From CAVSUZ01 sp963834715 (GTDB lineage: Bacteria; Pseudomonadota; Alphaproteobacteria; Acetobacterales; Acetobacteraceae), in assembly GCA_963834715.1 (NCBI GenBank), contig CAWIDE010000003.1, positions 124,001 to 188,000 on the forward strand: 64,000 bases of DNA, written 5' to 3'. Below, piece after piece: positions 35,955-44,951 of the stretch. The notes under the pieces are model-generated. The model saw only the letters and a program-made list of their open reading frames with translations. It made no database searches and was not told the origin of the DNA. The translations under genes and the position numbers were made by a program. Positions within the stretch are counted from its first letter, which is position 1. Each line of letters opens with the position of its first letter.

Positions 35955-37124
35955 TTACAGCATTCCCGCGCTGGCTTCGGTAATGTTCTGCACCTCCGGG
36001 TCGCTGGGCGAAACCTCGGCCACCTGCACGCCATTGCTCAGCCGATACTGACCTGCCGTGACCACCGTGTCCCCAGGCTGCAGGCCGCTGTCGATCAAGG
36101 CACGACCGTTGAGCGTCTGCGCCACCACGACCGAGCGTTCCTGCACCTTACCGTCAGGCTGGACGACAAAGACGAACTGGCCGTTTTGGCCCTGCTGGAG
36201 CGCATCCAACGGCACGGTTATCCCGTTGTGTCGCATGGCAACGATCAGGCGCACATTGACGAATTCTCCGGGCCACAATTCCCGGTTCTTGTTCGGGAAT
36301 GTCGCCTTGAGCTGCACCGTTCCCGAGCTCGAGTTAACCGTATTGTTGACCAGGAGAAGAGTGCCCTGGCCCAGTCTGGTGCGATCGTCCTGACCGTAGG
36401 CGACGGTCGTCAGCGTGCCCTCCGCCATGGCGGCTTGTACGGCCGGCAGGTCGTTCTGCGGCAGCGTGAACACGACGGAGATCGGCTGGATCTGCGTGAT
36501 TGTCACAATCGGTGTGGTGGTGCCGGGCTGTACGATATTGCCTATGTCAACCCGTCGGATGCCGGTCACGCCGTCGATCGGCGAGGTGATCGTGGTGTAG
36601 CTGAGCTGCGTCTTGGCGTTGAAGATGGCAGCCTTGTCGGCCGCGATCGCGGCTTGCAATTCACTAACTGTCGCCTCCTGATCGGCGACCTGTTGCGGTG
36701 TGGCGAACCCCTGCTTGAGCAGGGGCACGTAGCGGCTGAGATTGGCCTCGGCATTAGAGAGATTGGCCTGGTCGCGGGCCAGGTTCGCTTCATCCTGTTG
36801 CAACGCAGCCTGATAAGGACGCGGGTCGAGTTGCGCGATCAGGCTACCCGGCTGCAAGGCTTGGCCCTCGACAAAGCCAATCTTCTCGATGGTGCCGGTG
36901 ACCTGGGTGTGGACATCAACCACGTTGTATGGTTCGACCGTGCCGATCCCTGTCATGACGATCGGCACGTTGGAAACCTGAACCTTTGTGGCGACAACCG
37001 GCACTGGCGGAGGCCCCGCCGCGTGTGGTGGCGGGGCGGAACGGGCACTGCTGGTTTGCCAGACCTTCAATCCGCCCACGGAGGCCAGGGCGACGACACC
37101 GACAACGATAAGACGCTTCTTCAT
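35955..37124 (-). CDS. RND efflux periplasmic adaptor (MdtA-like)
   Basis: A 389-residue adaptor with an N-terminal anchor (MKKRLIVVGVVALASVGGL), a proline-rich spacer, then VDVHTQVTGTIEKIGFVEGQ (lipoyl half), an alpha-hairpin with DEANLARDQANLSNAEANL, and LSYTTITSPIDGVTGIRRV (second lipoyl half), the usual MdtA pattern. It precedes the pump gene by one base. No dedicated regulator is adjacent. Confidence 0.92.
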   Translation of the reverse strand: MKKRLIVVGVVALASVGGLKVWQTSSARSAPPPHAAGPPPVPVVATKVQVSNVPIVMTGIGTVEPYNVVDVHTQVTGTIEKIGFVEGQALQPGSLIAQLDPRPYQAALQQDEANLARDQANLSNAEANLSRYVPLLKQGFATPQQVADQEATVSELQAAIAADKAAIFNAKTQLSYTTITSPIDGVTGIRRVDIGNIVQPGTTTPIVTITQIQPISVVFTLPQNDLPAVQAAMAEGTLTTVAYGQDDRTRLGQGTLLLVNNTVNSSSGTVQLKATFPNKNRELWPGEFVNVRLIVAMRHNGITVPLDALQQGQNGQFVFVVQPDGKVQERSVVVAQTLNGRALIDSGLQPGDTVVTAGQYRLSNGVQVAEVSPSDPEVQNITEASAGML

Positions 37125-37485
37125 GATTTCCGGTCCAAGCTTTCAGTGGTGCATCAGTTAGGGCGTCAGGAAGACGCACGTGTGGTCTGTCGCCGCATTG
37201 CAATATGTCGGGACGGAATAGCGAGCCGCTATCCTGCTACTATTGTATAGGGGATTGACAGGGTTGGGGTTCGATCGTGCGAACTATACGGATCGGTATG
37301 GTTTGTGGCGCCCCCGGGCCCAGGTCGATCCACCGCTTTCGACATGACACTATGTCCGAAAGTGGGGGATGGAGACGCAGTCATTGCCCCCATATCCACG
37401 AGCGAAACGGGCTGATTCTTCATTATCGCGGGCCTAGCCGCCACCCAACCCATGACGGATCCCGCCAAACCGGACAGAGGCAATT
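37125..37485. other. Intergenic region upstream of mdtA-like adaptor and small secreted protein gene
   Basis: A divergent 361-base gap. It must hold the promoters of the efflux operon (leftward) and of the small secreted gene (rightward). A TTGACA at 37255-37260 is the only consensus-like element, and the following AT-rich AACTAT is 21 bases away, longer than normal. Nothing else is recognised. Confidence 0.35.
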
Positions 37486-37821
37486 ATGAGAACATCGCTA
37501 CGTCTTGCAGTGGCTGCCACGCTACTCACGGTCGCACCCGCCGCGGCGTTTGCTGCCGGCGCTTATACGATCCCGCCTGTAACGGTCCCTGGCGGTGGTG
37601 AGATGTCGGGGCTGGAGGGACCGGGGACGATCGGTCCCAACGGCAACGGGGTTTTCGGCAGCCCGGGCATCGGCGCGATGGTCGAAGGGCTTTCGCCTAC
37701 TCTTGGTGCGACCGGAGCTGCGAACGGGGGCGTCGGTGGAACCAGCGGCGGCTATACTGGTACCACTGGTGGCATGGCCGGGGCTCCGAGTGGATTAACA
37801 GGAGGCGAGCGTGTGGGCTAA
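37486..37821 (+). CDS. Small exported glycine-rich protein
   Basis: A 111-residue protein with a signal peptide (MRTSLRLAVAATLLTVAPAAAFA, cleavage after AFA) and a mature part dominated by Gly, Thr, Ser and Pro (for example GGTSGGYTGTTGG). No domain recognised. A GAGGCAATT stretch before the ATG is a possible ribosome site. It may be an extracellular or envelope structural peptide. The composition makes homology calls unreliable. Confidence 0.6.
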   Translation: MRTSLRLAVAATLLTVAPAAAFAAGAYTIPPVTVPGGGEMSGLEGPGTIGPNGNGVFGSPGIGAMVEGLSPTLGATGAANGGVGGTSGGYTGTTGGMAGAPSGLTGGERVG

Positions 37822-37864
37822 ACTGCGGCCGGGGACGGAATCGCGCGTTTATTGGGGCAGGTAA

Positions 37865-38044
37865 ATGTCGCACGCATATTCCATTGAGGAGCGGGCCATA
37901 TCTGCCGATACCATCTGGATCGGCATCCGGGCCCGCGGGGCCGAGTGGTCATGGTTGACACCGGAGGAGGCGGTTGCCATTGGCCGTGCTTGGCTTGAGA
38001 GGTATGGCCGCCTAGATGCGGCCGTACATGACAATGGCGGATAG
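37865..38044 (+). CDS. Small hypothetical protein, 59 residues
   Basis: A short frame starting MSHAYSIEERAISADTIW and ending DAAVHDNGG. The composition is protein-like: Trp-rich (WIGIRARGAEWSW), then an acidic/helical stretch TPEEAVAIGRAWLERYG. An AGG lies five bases before the ATG. It sits in an otherwise empty 289-base gap on the same strand as both neighbours. The function is unknown; the regular amphipathic ending argues against chance. Confidence 0.55.
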   Translation: MSHAYSIEERAISADTIWIGIRARGAEWSWLTPEEAVAIGRAWLERYGRLDAAVHDNGG

Positions 38045-38110
38045 GTAGGGAAAGGAACCCGAGGGATCGGGCCACGTTACGCCGGAGGAAATACGCGGAG
38101 TACACGTGCC

Positions 38111-38899
38111 ATGGCATCCGTCCGGCAGAAGCACGCGCACCGGGAATCCGAATCTTCGGAGCACATCGTAGAGAAGGGCGACATCTACTTCGTTTATCGG
38201 CCGCGCGTCGCACAGCACGAGGCCGAAGGCCTGGCTGACGTTCAGCGCTTCTACATGGTGATGAAGCCCGAGGGCCAGTCCCGGTTTCGGGTTGCGGTTC
38301 TCGGTCGCAAGCGTCTCCCCGAACCGCAGCGTCACGAGCGCATCTGGGGCTTCATTGAAACCGTGGCGCAACGCGGCAGCGAAATCGAGGACGAGTTCCG
38401 CGAGCAGCACTACGAGACCAAGACGCGCGGCGAGCGCACGCTTCCAGCGGTACGGCCGGTGGGGGAGGGAGTGTATGCGCTGATTCAGCGCGGGCGTAAT
38501 CTGCACCTGAGCTACGAGCTCGAACTGCCGAAACGGCCCGGAGAGGTGCAGGAGGAGCTGAATATCGAGCCACAGGCTTCTTACATTCTCTCCATCAAAA
38601 ATCCTGAGAAGCCAGCGCCGCCAGGGGCCGGGCTGCCTGAGCGGCAAGAGGCGGACTATCCGAAATCGCTGGAGAAGGAGTTCAGAGGCCGGCGGTTTGC
38701 GACCGAGGACCCGCGGCTTCTGGATTACGAGGGGGCGGAATTTGTCCTGGTGGGTGCGCGCACTGACCCCGAGCGGGCGTATGACATTGATATCGAGGCA
38801 GAGCATGAGACCGCGCAGAAGGCGGATATCTTTCGTCAGCTAAAGATGTCACCCCGCGAGCATCCCATCGAGCCACTGACTAAGGGCGAATGGCGGTAG
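38111..38899 (+). CDS. Conserved-looking hypothetical protein, 262 residues
   Basis: Soluble, charged protein (MASVRQKHAHRESESSEHI...) with no signal or TM segment. It has alternating beta-like stretches: DIYFVYRPRVAQHE, QRFYMVMKPEGQ, RFRVAVLGRKRLP, YALIQRGRNLHLSYELELP and EFVLVGARTDPERAYDIDIE. I do not recognise the family. It is followed after six bases by the PEBP-family gene, so the two are cotranscribed and the product may work with it. Confidence 0.7.
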   Translation: MASVRQKHAHRESESSEHIVEKGDIYFVYRPRVAQHEAEGLADVQRFYMVMKPEGQSRFRVAVLGRKRLPEPQRHERIWGFIETVAQRGSEIEDEFREQHYETKTRGERTLPAVRPVGEGVYALIQRGRNLHLSYELELPKRPGEVQEELNIEPQASYILSIKNPEKPAPPGAGLPERQEADYPKSLEKEFRGRRFATEDPRLLDYEGAEFVLVGARTDPERAYDIDIEAEHETAQKADIFRQLKMSPREHPIEPLTKGEWR

Positions 38900-38905
38900 C
38901 CGGCC

Positions 38906-39376
38906 GTGCGGCTGTGGAGTGAGGCATTCGGGGATGGGGAGGAGATTCCCGTTGAGTTTACGAGGGATGGGCGGAACGTCTCGCCGCCCTTGAGTTGGGC
39001 TGATTTGCCGGCGGGGACGCGCGAAGTAGCGGTGATTTTCGAGGGCGTAAGCCCAGCGACGCATGAACCCTGGGTGCACTGGCTCGCGTACAAGATCCCT
39101 GCTGAATGGGATGAGCTGCCGGCCGGCTTCAAGCATCAGCACGAGCCTGAGGAGCCGCGCCATGTATATCACGGCAAGAACTCCATGGACGGCGACGGCT
39201 ATCAGGGACCGCAAGGGACGCTCGGGCGGACTTTCCGATATCGGATCCGCCTGCTGGCGCTGAACGCCTCGGTCGAGGAGCCGCCAGGGCTGGACCGAAG
39301 GCAGTTCGAGCAGAAGGTTGCGGGACACGTCGTCGGCGAGGCAGAGCTTCACGCAACCTATACGCGGAGGGGATAA
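38906..39376 (+). CDS. PEBP-family protein (YbhB/YbcL, Raf-kinase-inhibitor-like)
   Basis: A 156-residue phosphatidylethanolamine-binding-protein fold. Signatures: FTRDGRNVSPPLSWADLP near residues 18-35, the ligand-site region HEPWVHWLAYKIP, and YQGPQGTLGRTFRYRIRL. No signal peptide, so cytoplasmic like YbhB. The GTG start at 38906 is taken because the reading matches the family's N-terminus (MRLWSEAF). The ligand is unknown. Confidence 0.9.
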   Translation: MRLWSEAFGDGEEIPVEFTRDGRNVSPPLSWADLPAGTREVAVIFEGVSPATHEPWVHWLAYKIPAEWDELPAGFKHQHEPEEPRHVYHGKNSMDGDGYQGPQGTLGRTFRYRIRLLALNASVEEPPGLDRRQFEQKVAGHVVGEAELHATYTRRG

Positions 39377-39454
39377 ACCGGCCCCTCCCAGCGTAGCCTG
39401 AGCGGAACCCGACAGGCCCGGATCTGTTCAATCGGGAGTTGGGAGGTTCGCGAG

Positions 39455-39796
39455 ATGACCGACGCCACGGTTAAGAAGGTGCAATCGGAAACGTCGCCGC
39501 ACGGTGAGATGGGCCAGAAATACCTGGTATCCGGCAAGAACATCTCGATGCGGCTATGGGAGGCCGAGCCGCCGGGCGAGAAGATGCCGGCGACCCGGCG
39601 GGATTACGAGACGGTCGGTTACGTGATCGGCGGGCGTGCGGAGCTGCAACTGGAGGGCCAGACGATCAAGCTCGGGCCAGGTGATTCGTGGCTGGTGCCG
39701 CGAGGAGCCGAGCACCGCTACAACATATTGGAGCCTTTTACCGCGGTCGAAGCCACCGCACCGCCAGCGCAGGTTCACGGGCGCGATCAGGCTTGA
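39455..39796 (+). CDS. Cupin-domain protein
   Basis: A 113-residue single-domain cupin. The first motif region is GYVIGGRAELQLEGQ and the second is DSWLVPRGAEHRYNIL, with the His before YNIL and other ligands in the usual order (about residues 40-90). Small cupins of this type are often regulatory or detoxifying; the role is not predictable. Its TGA overlaps a possible TTG start of the next gene. Confidence 0.85.
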   Translation: MTDATVKKVQSETSPHGEMGQKYLVSGKNISMRLWEAEPPGEKMPATRRDYETVGYVIGGRAELQLEGQTIKLGPGDSWLVPRGAEHRYNILEPFTAVEATAPPAQVHGRDQA

Positions 39797-40953
39797 GTAC
39801 CGGGGCGGTGCCGGCGAGTATCACTTTGGCTCTGACCGGCGATGTTATGCTTGGGCGCGGTATCGACCAGATCCTGCGCCATCCATGCGAGCCGGACCTG
39901 TTCGAAGACTTCATAAGCGACGCGCGCGATTATGTAGCGCTTGCCGAGCGAGCGCATGGCCCGATCCCGCGCTGTGTGAGTGACGACTATGTTTGGGGCG
40001 ATGCGCTGCCGTTCTTGCAAGGACCGCCCCCTGACGCTCGGATTGTTAATCTTGAGACCAGCGTTACCACGAGTGGCGATTACTTTCCAAAAGGGATCAA
40101 CTACAGGACGAACCCGCGAAATGCGGGCTGCCTGACCGCGGCTGGCGTTGATTGCTGCGTCCTTGCCAACAACCATGTGCTGGACTGGGGCGAGGCCGGA
40201 CTCCTTGAGACATTGGATACGCTGCAAAGGGCGGGTATTCAGTATGCGGGCGCTGGCCGCGACGAGGAGGAGGCAGCCTTACCCGCGATCCTCGGGACCA
40301 CCGCCGCGGCGAGGATCGTGGTGTACGGGTTCGGACTGGAGAGCAGCGGCATTCCACCCTCCTGGAGGGCGCGCCCATCGCGGCCCGGCGTCAATCTACT
40401 CGGTGAGGTCTCAGAGCGGACCGTCGCAGCCATTGCTGAGCGCGCCAACACAAAACGTCGCAACGGCGACCTGCTCGTGGCATCGATCCACTGGGGGCCG
40501 AATTGGGGTTATACAGTTCCGCGAGAGCATCGGGCGTTCGCCCACCGGCTCATCGAGGCGGGCTTCGCGGTGGTGCATGGCCATTCTTCCCATCACGCAG
40601 TTGCAACGGAGATCTATCGAGGCGGACTGATCCTGTATGGTTGCGGCGATTTCATCACCGATTATGAGGGGATTATCGGCCACGAGGAGTACCGTGGCGA
40701 TCTCGCTGTTCTCTACTGTCCAGAGCTCGCCGTCCAAACTGGGCGGCTGGTGTCGCTTTCGATGCACCCGTTCACAATGAAGAGGTTCCGGCTGAATTAT
40801 GCGTCGGAGGACGACGCAGCATGGCTGCATGCTACGCTTGATCGGGAGAGCGAGCAGTTCGGCATGCGCCTGGAGCGCAGTCACCACGGTGTGCTTTATG
40901 CTGATTTGGACAAGCTCGCTATTTCGTTCGGCCGTGACCAGGCTCGCCGGTGA
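39793..40953 (+). CDS. CapA-family metallophosphatase-like protein
   Basis: About 386 residues. CapA/PgsA fold signatures: LALTGDVMLGRGID near the N-terminus, RIVNLETSVTTSG, VLANNHVLDWGEAGLLETLD, VASIHWGPNWGY and VVHGHSSHHAVATEIY, covering the expected metal-ligand Asp, Asn and His positions. There is no signal peptide. The TTG at 39793 overlaps the cupin stop by four bases (TTGA); the GTG at 39808 is an alternative start. The family is linked to capsule or poly-gamma-glutamate synthesis, but no other capsule gene is nearby. The 3' end overlaps the convergent gene by 35 bases. Confidence 0.85.
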   Translation: MSTGAVPASITLALTGDVMLGRGIDQILRHPCEPDLFEDFISDARDYVALAERAHGPIPRCVSDDYVWGDALPFLQGPPPDARIVNLETSVTTSGDYFPKGINYRTNPRNAGCLTAAGVDCCVLANNHVLDWGEAGLLETLDTLQRAGIQYAGAGRDEEEAALPAILGTTAAARIVVYGFGLESSGIPPSWRARPSRPGVNLLGEVSERTVAAIAERANTKRRNGDLLVASIHWGPNWGYTVPREHRAFAHRLIEAGFAVVHGHSSHHAVATEIYRGGLILYGCGDFITDYEGIIGHEEYRGDLAVLYCPELAVQTGRLVSLSMHPFTMKRFRLNYASEDDAAWLHATLDRESEQFGMRLERSHHGVLYADLDKLAISFGRDQARR

Positions 40954-41941
40954 TATATCCGGTTTGCTCCCTGCTCTTCGAAATATGTCGGCGACGCAGG
41001 CGGCGTGCTTCGACGATCTGCCAGATAATCAACGGAGGCGCACCAATGACCATGTCGCGGGCGCGACGCAGCAAAGACAGTCCAAGCGAGAGTTCGGGCG
41101 GCATGCCGAACAGGTGGCCAATAGCCACGTAGGCGGCCTCTTGGACGCCGGCACCTATGGGCACCAGGAAGGCGATTGCGAGTGCGGCCGAGAGTAGTCC
41201 CTCAATCGCAATAGCCGGCAGGATGCCGAGATGGCCGCCCTGCAGGCGATAGGCGAGCCAGACGGTTATGCCACCGCCGATCCAGCCGAGCAGGTGCAGA
41301 CCCGCTGCCATACCGAGGCGCCTCGTGCGCGCGAGGATGGCCTCGAACTCATGCTCGACGAAGTCGGCGCGTCTCGCGGCTCTGGGATTGAAGCGCTTGG
41401 CGATGAGCCGGCCGATGCCATGAAACAGGCGTCCGGCGTGTTGCTCCGTCCAGATCATAGCGCCTGCGGCGAGAAGAAGGAGACCGCAGCCACCGGCGAT
41501 GAGGCCCGCGAGGGGGGAGTTCGGGGACCGCGCCACGAGCATAATGAACCCGAACAGGATGAACGGCAGTTCGCCGGCGAACTCGGCCGTCACATCGGCG
41601 AGCGAAGAGGCGATGGCGCGCGGCCAGGGAATGCCAGCGAGGGTAATGGCGCGTGCGCCGAAGGCGAGGCCACCCAACTCGGAAAAGGGAAGGATGTTGG
41701 CGCCACCCTCCCGCACCAGACGGCCAAAGATCAGCGCGCCGAAGCGCCCCCGGCGACACACGAGCCGCCAGGCTTCTGCCAGTACGACGAGAACGGCGAG
41801 CTGCCACCCGAGCAGGATGGCGAATCCTGACCAGCCGACCGAGGCAATGGCATGGACGACCTTGCCCGCCCCTAGCCCGAGCACCAAGCCGATGCCCAGG
41901 GCTACTCCCAGAATCGCGAGCAGGATAGAGAGGCGTTTCAT
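40919..41941 (-). CDS. Lysylphosphatidylglycerol synthase TM-region/HpnL-like membrane protein
   Basis: A 340-residue polytopic protein with about seven to eight TM segments and the UPF0104 signature region GGANILPFSELGGLAFGARA. The conserved VPIGAGVQEAAYVAIG segment lies near residue 265. In alphaproteobacteria this branch is often the hopanoid-associated HpnL or a relative. It converges on the CapA-family gene with a 35-base overlap of the 3' ends. Confidence 0.8.
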   Translation of the reverse strand: MKRLSILLAILGVALGIGLVLGLGAGKVVHAIASVGWSGFAILLGWQLAVLVVLAEAWRLVCRRGRFGALIFGRLVREGGANILPFSELGGLAFGARAITLAGIPWPRAIASSLADVTAEFAGELPFILFGFIMLVARSPNSPLAGLIAGGCGLLLLAAGAMIWTEQHAGRLFHGIGRLIAKRFNPRAARRADFVEHEFEAILARTRRLGMAAGLHLLGWIGGGITVWLAYRLQGGHLGILPAIAIEGLLSAALAIAFLVPIGAGVQEAAYVAIGHLFGMPPELSLGLSLLRRARDMVIGAPPLIIWQIVEARRLRRRHISKSREQTGYITGEPGHGRTK

Positions 41942-41963
41942 GTCTGGGCGAGAACGCGGGAAC

Positions 41964-41973
41964 CGGTTAACCG
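41964..41973. promoter_or_regulatory. Perfect 10-bp palindrome upstream of the Rieske dioxygenase genes
   Basis: CGGTTAACCG, overlapped by AACCGGTT, in the 104-base gap between the divergent HpnL-like and dioxygenase genes. It is a plausible operator by position and symmetry only. Confidence 0.3.
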
Positions 41974-42045
41974 ATCCGAAGATATGGTAAGGGGTTGCGT
42001 GCCACCTGCGGTTGCGCGATCATTTCACGCGAAGGGAGGCATGCT

Positions 42046-43284
42046 GTGGACCAGATCGTGACGACTGCGCCGGCGCGGGCTTGGCCGGAGGGACTGACGC
42101 GTGTGCCGTTCTGGGCCTACCAGGATCAGCATATCCAGGATCGGGAGCAGAACCTTCTGTTTGAAGGGCCGGTGTGGAATTTCCTGTGCCTGGAGACAGA
42201 GATAGCGTCCGCGGGTGACTGGCGCACAACCTATGTGGGCCGGATGCCGGTCGTCGTGGTCCGGACCGAAGATGGTGGTATCGCGGCGTTTGAAAACAGA
42301 TGTGCCCATCGCGGCGCATTGATCTGCTTTGATACCGCGGGCAAGGGGGCGAAGGACTTTGCCTGCGTTTATCACTCCTGGCGGTATGACTTGTGTGGGA
42401 CGTTGCGTTCGGTGGCGTTCCAGCGCGGCGTGAACGGTAAGGGCGGCATGCCGCCGGCTTTCCGTCCGGAGCAGCACGGTCCACGCAAGCTGCGGGTAAC
42501 GACGCTGTGCGGGTTGGTATTCGGTACGCTTTCTCCGGACACGCCGGATATCGAAAGCTATCTGGGTCCCGAGGTGCTGGACCGCATCCGGCGCATTGCA
42601 GGGCGCAAAATGGAAGTCATCGGCCGGTTTACCGAGGCATTGCCCAGCAACTGGAAGCTTTATGCGGAGAATGCGCGAGATGCGTATCACGCCTCGTTGC
42701 TGCACGTCTTCTTCGCCACGTTCCGGATCAACAGGCTGAGCCAAAAGGGCGGGCTCACCGTAAGCCCTGATGGGGGCAGCCACGTCGCTGAGACATTCGC
42801 CCCCGATGCGACGGCCGACACTACCTATGCCGGGCTGAGATCGGTTGATGACGAGCTGCGCCTCAGTGATCCGCGAATGCTGAATGCCGCTCCAGAGCAC
42901 AACGACGGAATCCAGCAGCAGATCATCACGATTTTTCCCAACCTTGCAGTGGTGCGGACGCGGAACGCGCTGGCCGTGCGGCATTTCCTTCCGCGCGGCA
43001 CGGCCGAGACGGATCTGCACTGGAGATACTTCGGCTATGCCGATGACTTGCCCGAGTTGCGTGCGAGCCGGCTGCGCCAGCTTAATTTGACCGGTCCGGC
43101 AGGATTTATCTCGCTGGAAGATGGTTGCATCGGCGGGTTCATCGAGCGTGGGATCGCGGTCGCAGCGGACCACTACGAGATGCTGCAAATGGGCGGGGAG
43201 GGGACCGAAAGCCAGGACAACCGGGTCAGTGAAAGCGCGATCCGCGGGTTCTGGAGGAAGTGGCGCGAGGTGATGGCGATATAG
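42046..43284 (+). CDS. Aromatic-ring-hydroxylating dioxygenase, alpha (Rieske) subunit
   Basis: A 412-residue oxygenase large subunit from the GTG at 42046, chosen for the GGGAGG ribosome site just upstream. Rieske cluster ligands: CAHRG and, 17 residues on, CVYHSW. Mononuclear iron ligands: the ENARDAYHASLLH segment near residue 210 (bridging Asp and two His). It is paired with a beta subunit gene ten bases downstream, so an alpha-beta heteromeric dioxygenase. No ferredoxin or reductase gene is adjacent; electrons must come from elsewhere. Substrate probably an aromatic acid, by resemblance to anthranilate/salicylate-type enzymes. Confidence 0.9.
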   Translation: MDQIVTTAPARAWPEGLTRVPFWAYQDQHIQDREQNLLFEGPVWNFLCLETEIASAGDWRTTYVGRMPVVVVRTEDGGIAAFENRCAHRGALICFDTAGKGAKDFACVYHSWRYDLCGTLRSVAFQRGVNGKGGMPPAFRPEQHGPRKLRVTTLCGLVFGTLSPDTPDIESYLGPEVLDRIRRIAGRKMEVIGRFTEALPSNWKLYAENARDAYHASLLHVFFATFRINRLSQKGGLTVSPDGGSHVAETFAPDATADTTYAGLRSVDDELRLSDPRMLNAAPEHNDGIQQQIITIFPNLAVVRTRNALAVRHFLPRGTAETDLHWRYFGYADDLPELRASRLRQLNLTGPAGFISLEDGCIGGFIERGIAVAADHYEMLQMGGEGTESQDNRVSESAIRGFWRKWREVMAI

Positions 43285-43294
43285 GGAAGCCGCG

Positions 43295-43756
43295 ATGACA
43301 GAATTGGTGCTGCGAGTAGCATCGCTGAACAGCCGGTACGCGGCGGTGATCGACTCGGATCGGCTTGAAGAATGGCCGGATTTTTTTGTGGAGCAGTGCC
43401 TGTACAAGATCACCTCGGCGGATAACGTGCGAGATGGGCATGCGGCCGGGATTGTGTATGCGGATAGCCGGGCGATGCTTGCCGACCGGGTGCTGGCGTT
43501 GCGCAAGGCCAACATCTACGAGCGGCAGACTTACCGCCATATCACGGCGATGCCGGTGATATTGGAGGAGACGGGCAGCGAGATCAGGGCGGAGACTCCG
43601 TTTGTGGTGATCCGGACGATCCGCGACGGCCGGATGGACCTGTTTGCGGCGGGAGTGTACCAGGATCGCATCGATCGCGAGAGGTTTCGGTTCAGGGAAC
43701 GCATCGTGGTTTGCGACAGCTCCCGGTTCGACACCTTGGTGGCGCTCCCACTTTGA
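43295..43756 (+). CDS. Aromatic-ring-hydroxylating dioxygenase, beta subunit
   Basis: A 153-residue small subunit of the SnoaL/NTF2-like fold (LNSRYAAVIDSDRLEEWPDFF, DNVRDGHAAGIVYADSRAML and the typical RQTYRHI strand). It has no active-site role but supports the alpha hexamer. It directly follows the alpha subunit and ends before the convergent tadA stop. Confidence 0.9.
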   Translation: MTELVLRVASLNSRYAAVIDSDRLEEWPDFFVEQCLYKITSADNVRDGHAAGIVYADSRAMLADRVLALRKANIYERQTYRHITAMPVILEETGSEIRAETPFVVIRTIRDGRMDLFAAGVYQDRIDRERFRFRERIVVCDSSRFDTLVALPL

Positions 43757-43760
43757 CCGA

Positions 43761-44204
43761 TCAGCCGCGGGCAGCGGTAAAGAATTGGCGGAGCAGGTTG
43801 GCGGAGTTGTTTTCCCGCACCCCGCCGATGACCTCGGGGCGATGATGGCAGGAGGCGGCCTCGAACACGCGGGCGCCATGCTCCACGCCGCCGCCTTTGG
43901 GATCGTAGGCGCCGAAGACCAGCCGGCGGATGCGAAAGAAACTGATGGCCTGGGCGCACATCGGGCAGGGCTCGAGCGTCACAAACAGGTCGCAATCCGG
44001 AAGCCGGGGCTCGCCGCGGATGGCAGCGGCAGCGCGCAGAGCAAGAAGCTCGGCATGGGCGGCTGCATCAGCACGGGCTTCGACCTCATTGCCGGCCTGC
44101 GCCAGGGTGGTGCCGTCGGCGGCAGTAACGGCAGCGCCGACCGGAACCTCCCCGCGTTCGGCGGCGGCCCGGGCTTGCGCGAGCGCGGTATCCATGGGCG
44201 ACAT
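43761..44204 (-). CDS. tadA: tRNA-specific adenosine deaminase
   Basis: A 147-residue zinc deaminase that converts A34 to inosine in tRNA-Arg. Zinc ligands and catalytic Glu: AHAELLAL (HAE) and EPCPMCAQAISF (PCxxC), about residues 50 and 83-86. ATG at 44204 (MSPMDTALAQ). The upstream extension of the frame is antisense to the amidotransferase gene and is not used. Convergent with the dioxygenase beta gene. Confidence 0.95.
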   Translation of the reverse strand: MSPMDTALAQARAAAERGEVPVGAAVTAADGTTLAQAGNEVEARADAAAHAELLALRAAAAIRGEPRLPDCDLFVTLEPCPMCAQAISFFRIRRLVFGAYDPKGGGVEHGARVFEAASCHHRPEVIGGVRENNSANLLRQFFTAARG

Positions 44205-44249
44205 ACGCGAAGGTTGCCGAGAGAGGCGGCGGCAGTCTAGCAACCGCGC

Positions 44250-44921
44250 ATGACAAGGATTCCGGTCGTGGGTGTGACTTTGGATTCGGAGCAGCCGGGC
44301 GGCTACTCCAAATATCCTTGGTACGCCCTGCGGCAGAACTACACCGATGCCATCGTAGCGGCCGGTGGATTGCCGGTGGCGGTGCCTCACCATGCCGAGC
44401 TGGCCGAGGCGTATCTGGAGCGGATCGACGCATTGGTGGTGACCGGGGGGGCATTCGATGTCGATCCGACGCTGTATGGCGATGGCGACCGGCATGTGAC
44501 CGTTACGTTGAAAGAAGCTCGGACGGCAGCGGAACTGGCGCTGACCGAGGGCGCAATCACCCGGGGCAAGCCGGTGCTGGGAATTTGCGGCGGCGAGCAG
44601 TTGCTGGCGGTGGCACTTGGCGGCACGCTAATCCAGCACATCCCGGACGCGGTGCCGGATGCTCTGGAGCATGAGCAGACCAATCCTCGGCACGAGGCGG
44701 GGCATACCGTGGTCATCACGCCGGGGACGGTGCTGCATCGGATCGTACGGGCGGCAGAGATGCGGGTGAACTCCGCGCACCATCAGGCAATCCTGACGGC
44801 AGGCCGGGGCGTAGTGAACGCTCTCGCCCCCGACGGCATAATCGAGGGGATCGAGGATCCTGCTCATCCCTATTGCATCGGAGTGCAGTGGCACCCGGAG
44901 GTACTTTATCGATCCGGGTGA
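44250..44921 (+). CDS. Class I glutamine amidotransferase (peptidase C26, PuuD-like)
   Basis: A 223-residue enzyme. The nucleophile Cys lies in LGICGGEQLLAVALGG (about residue 113) and the His/Glu pair in QWHPEVLY near the end. An N-terminal PVVGVTLDSEQ and VVTGGAFDVDP are typical of gamma-glutamyl-gamma-aminobutyrate hydrolases, which release glutamate from gamma-glutamyl compounds. Substrate is inferred only. Divergent from tadA. Confidence 0.85.
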   Translation: MTRIPVVGVTLDSEQPGGYSKYPWYALRQNYTDAIVAAGGLPVAVPHHAELAEAYLERIDALVVTGGAFDVDPTLYGDGDRHVTVTLKEARTAAELALTEGAITRGKPVLGICGGEQLLAVALGGTLIQHIPDAVPDALEHEQTNPRHEAGHTVVITPGTVLHRIVRAAEMRVNSAHHQAILTAGRGVVNALAPDGIIEGIEDPAHPYCIGVQWHPEVLYRSG

Positions 44922-44951
44922 CCGGCGGATTTTTGATGCTCTGATTGCTGC

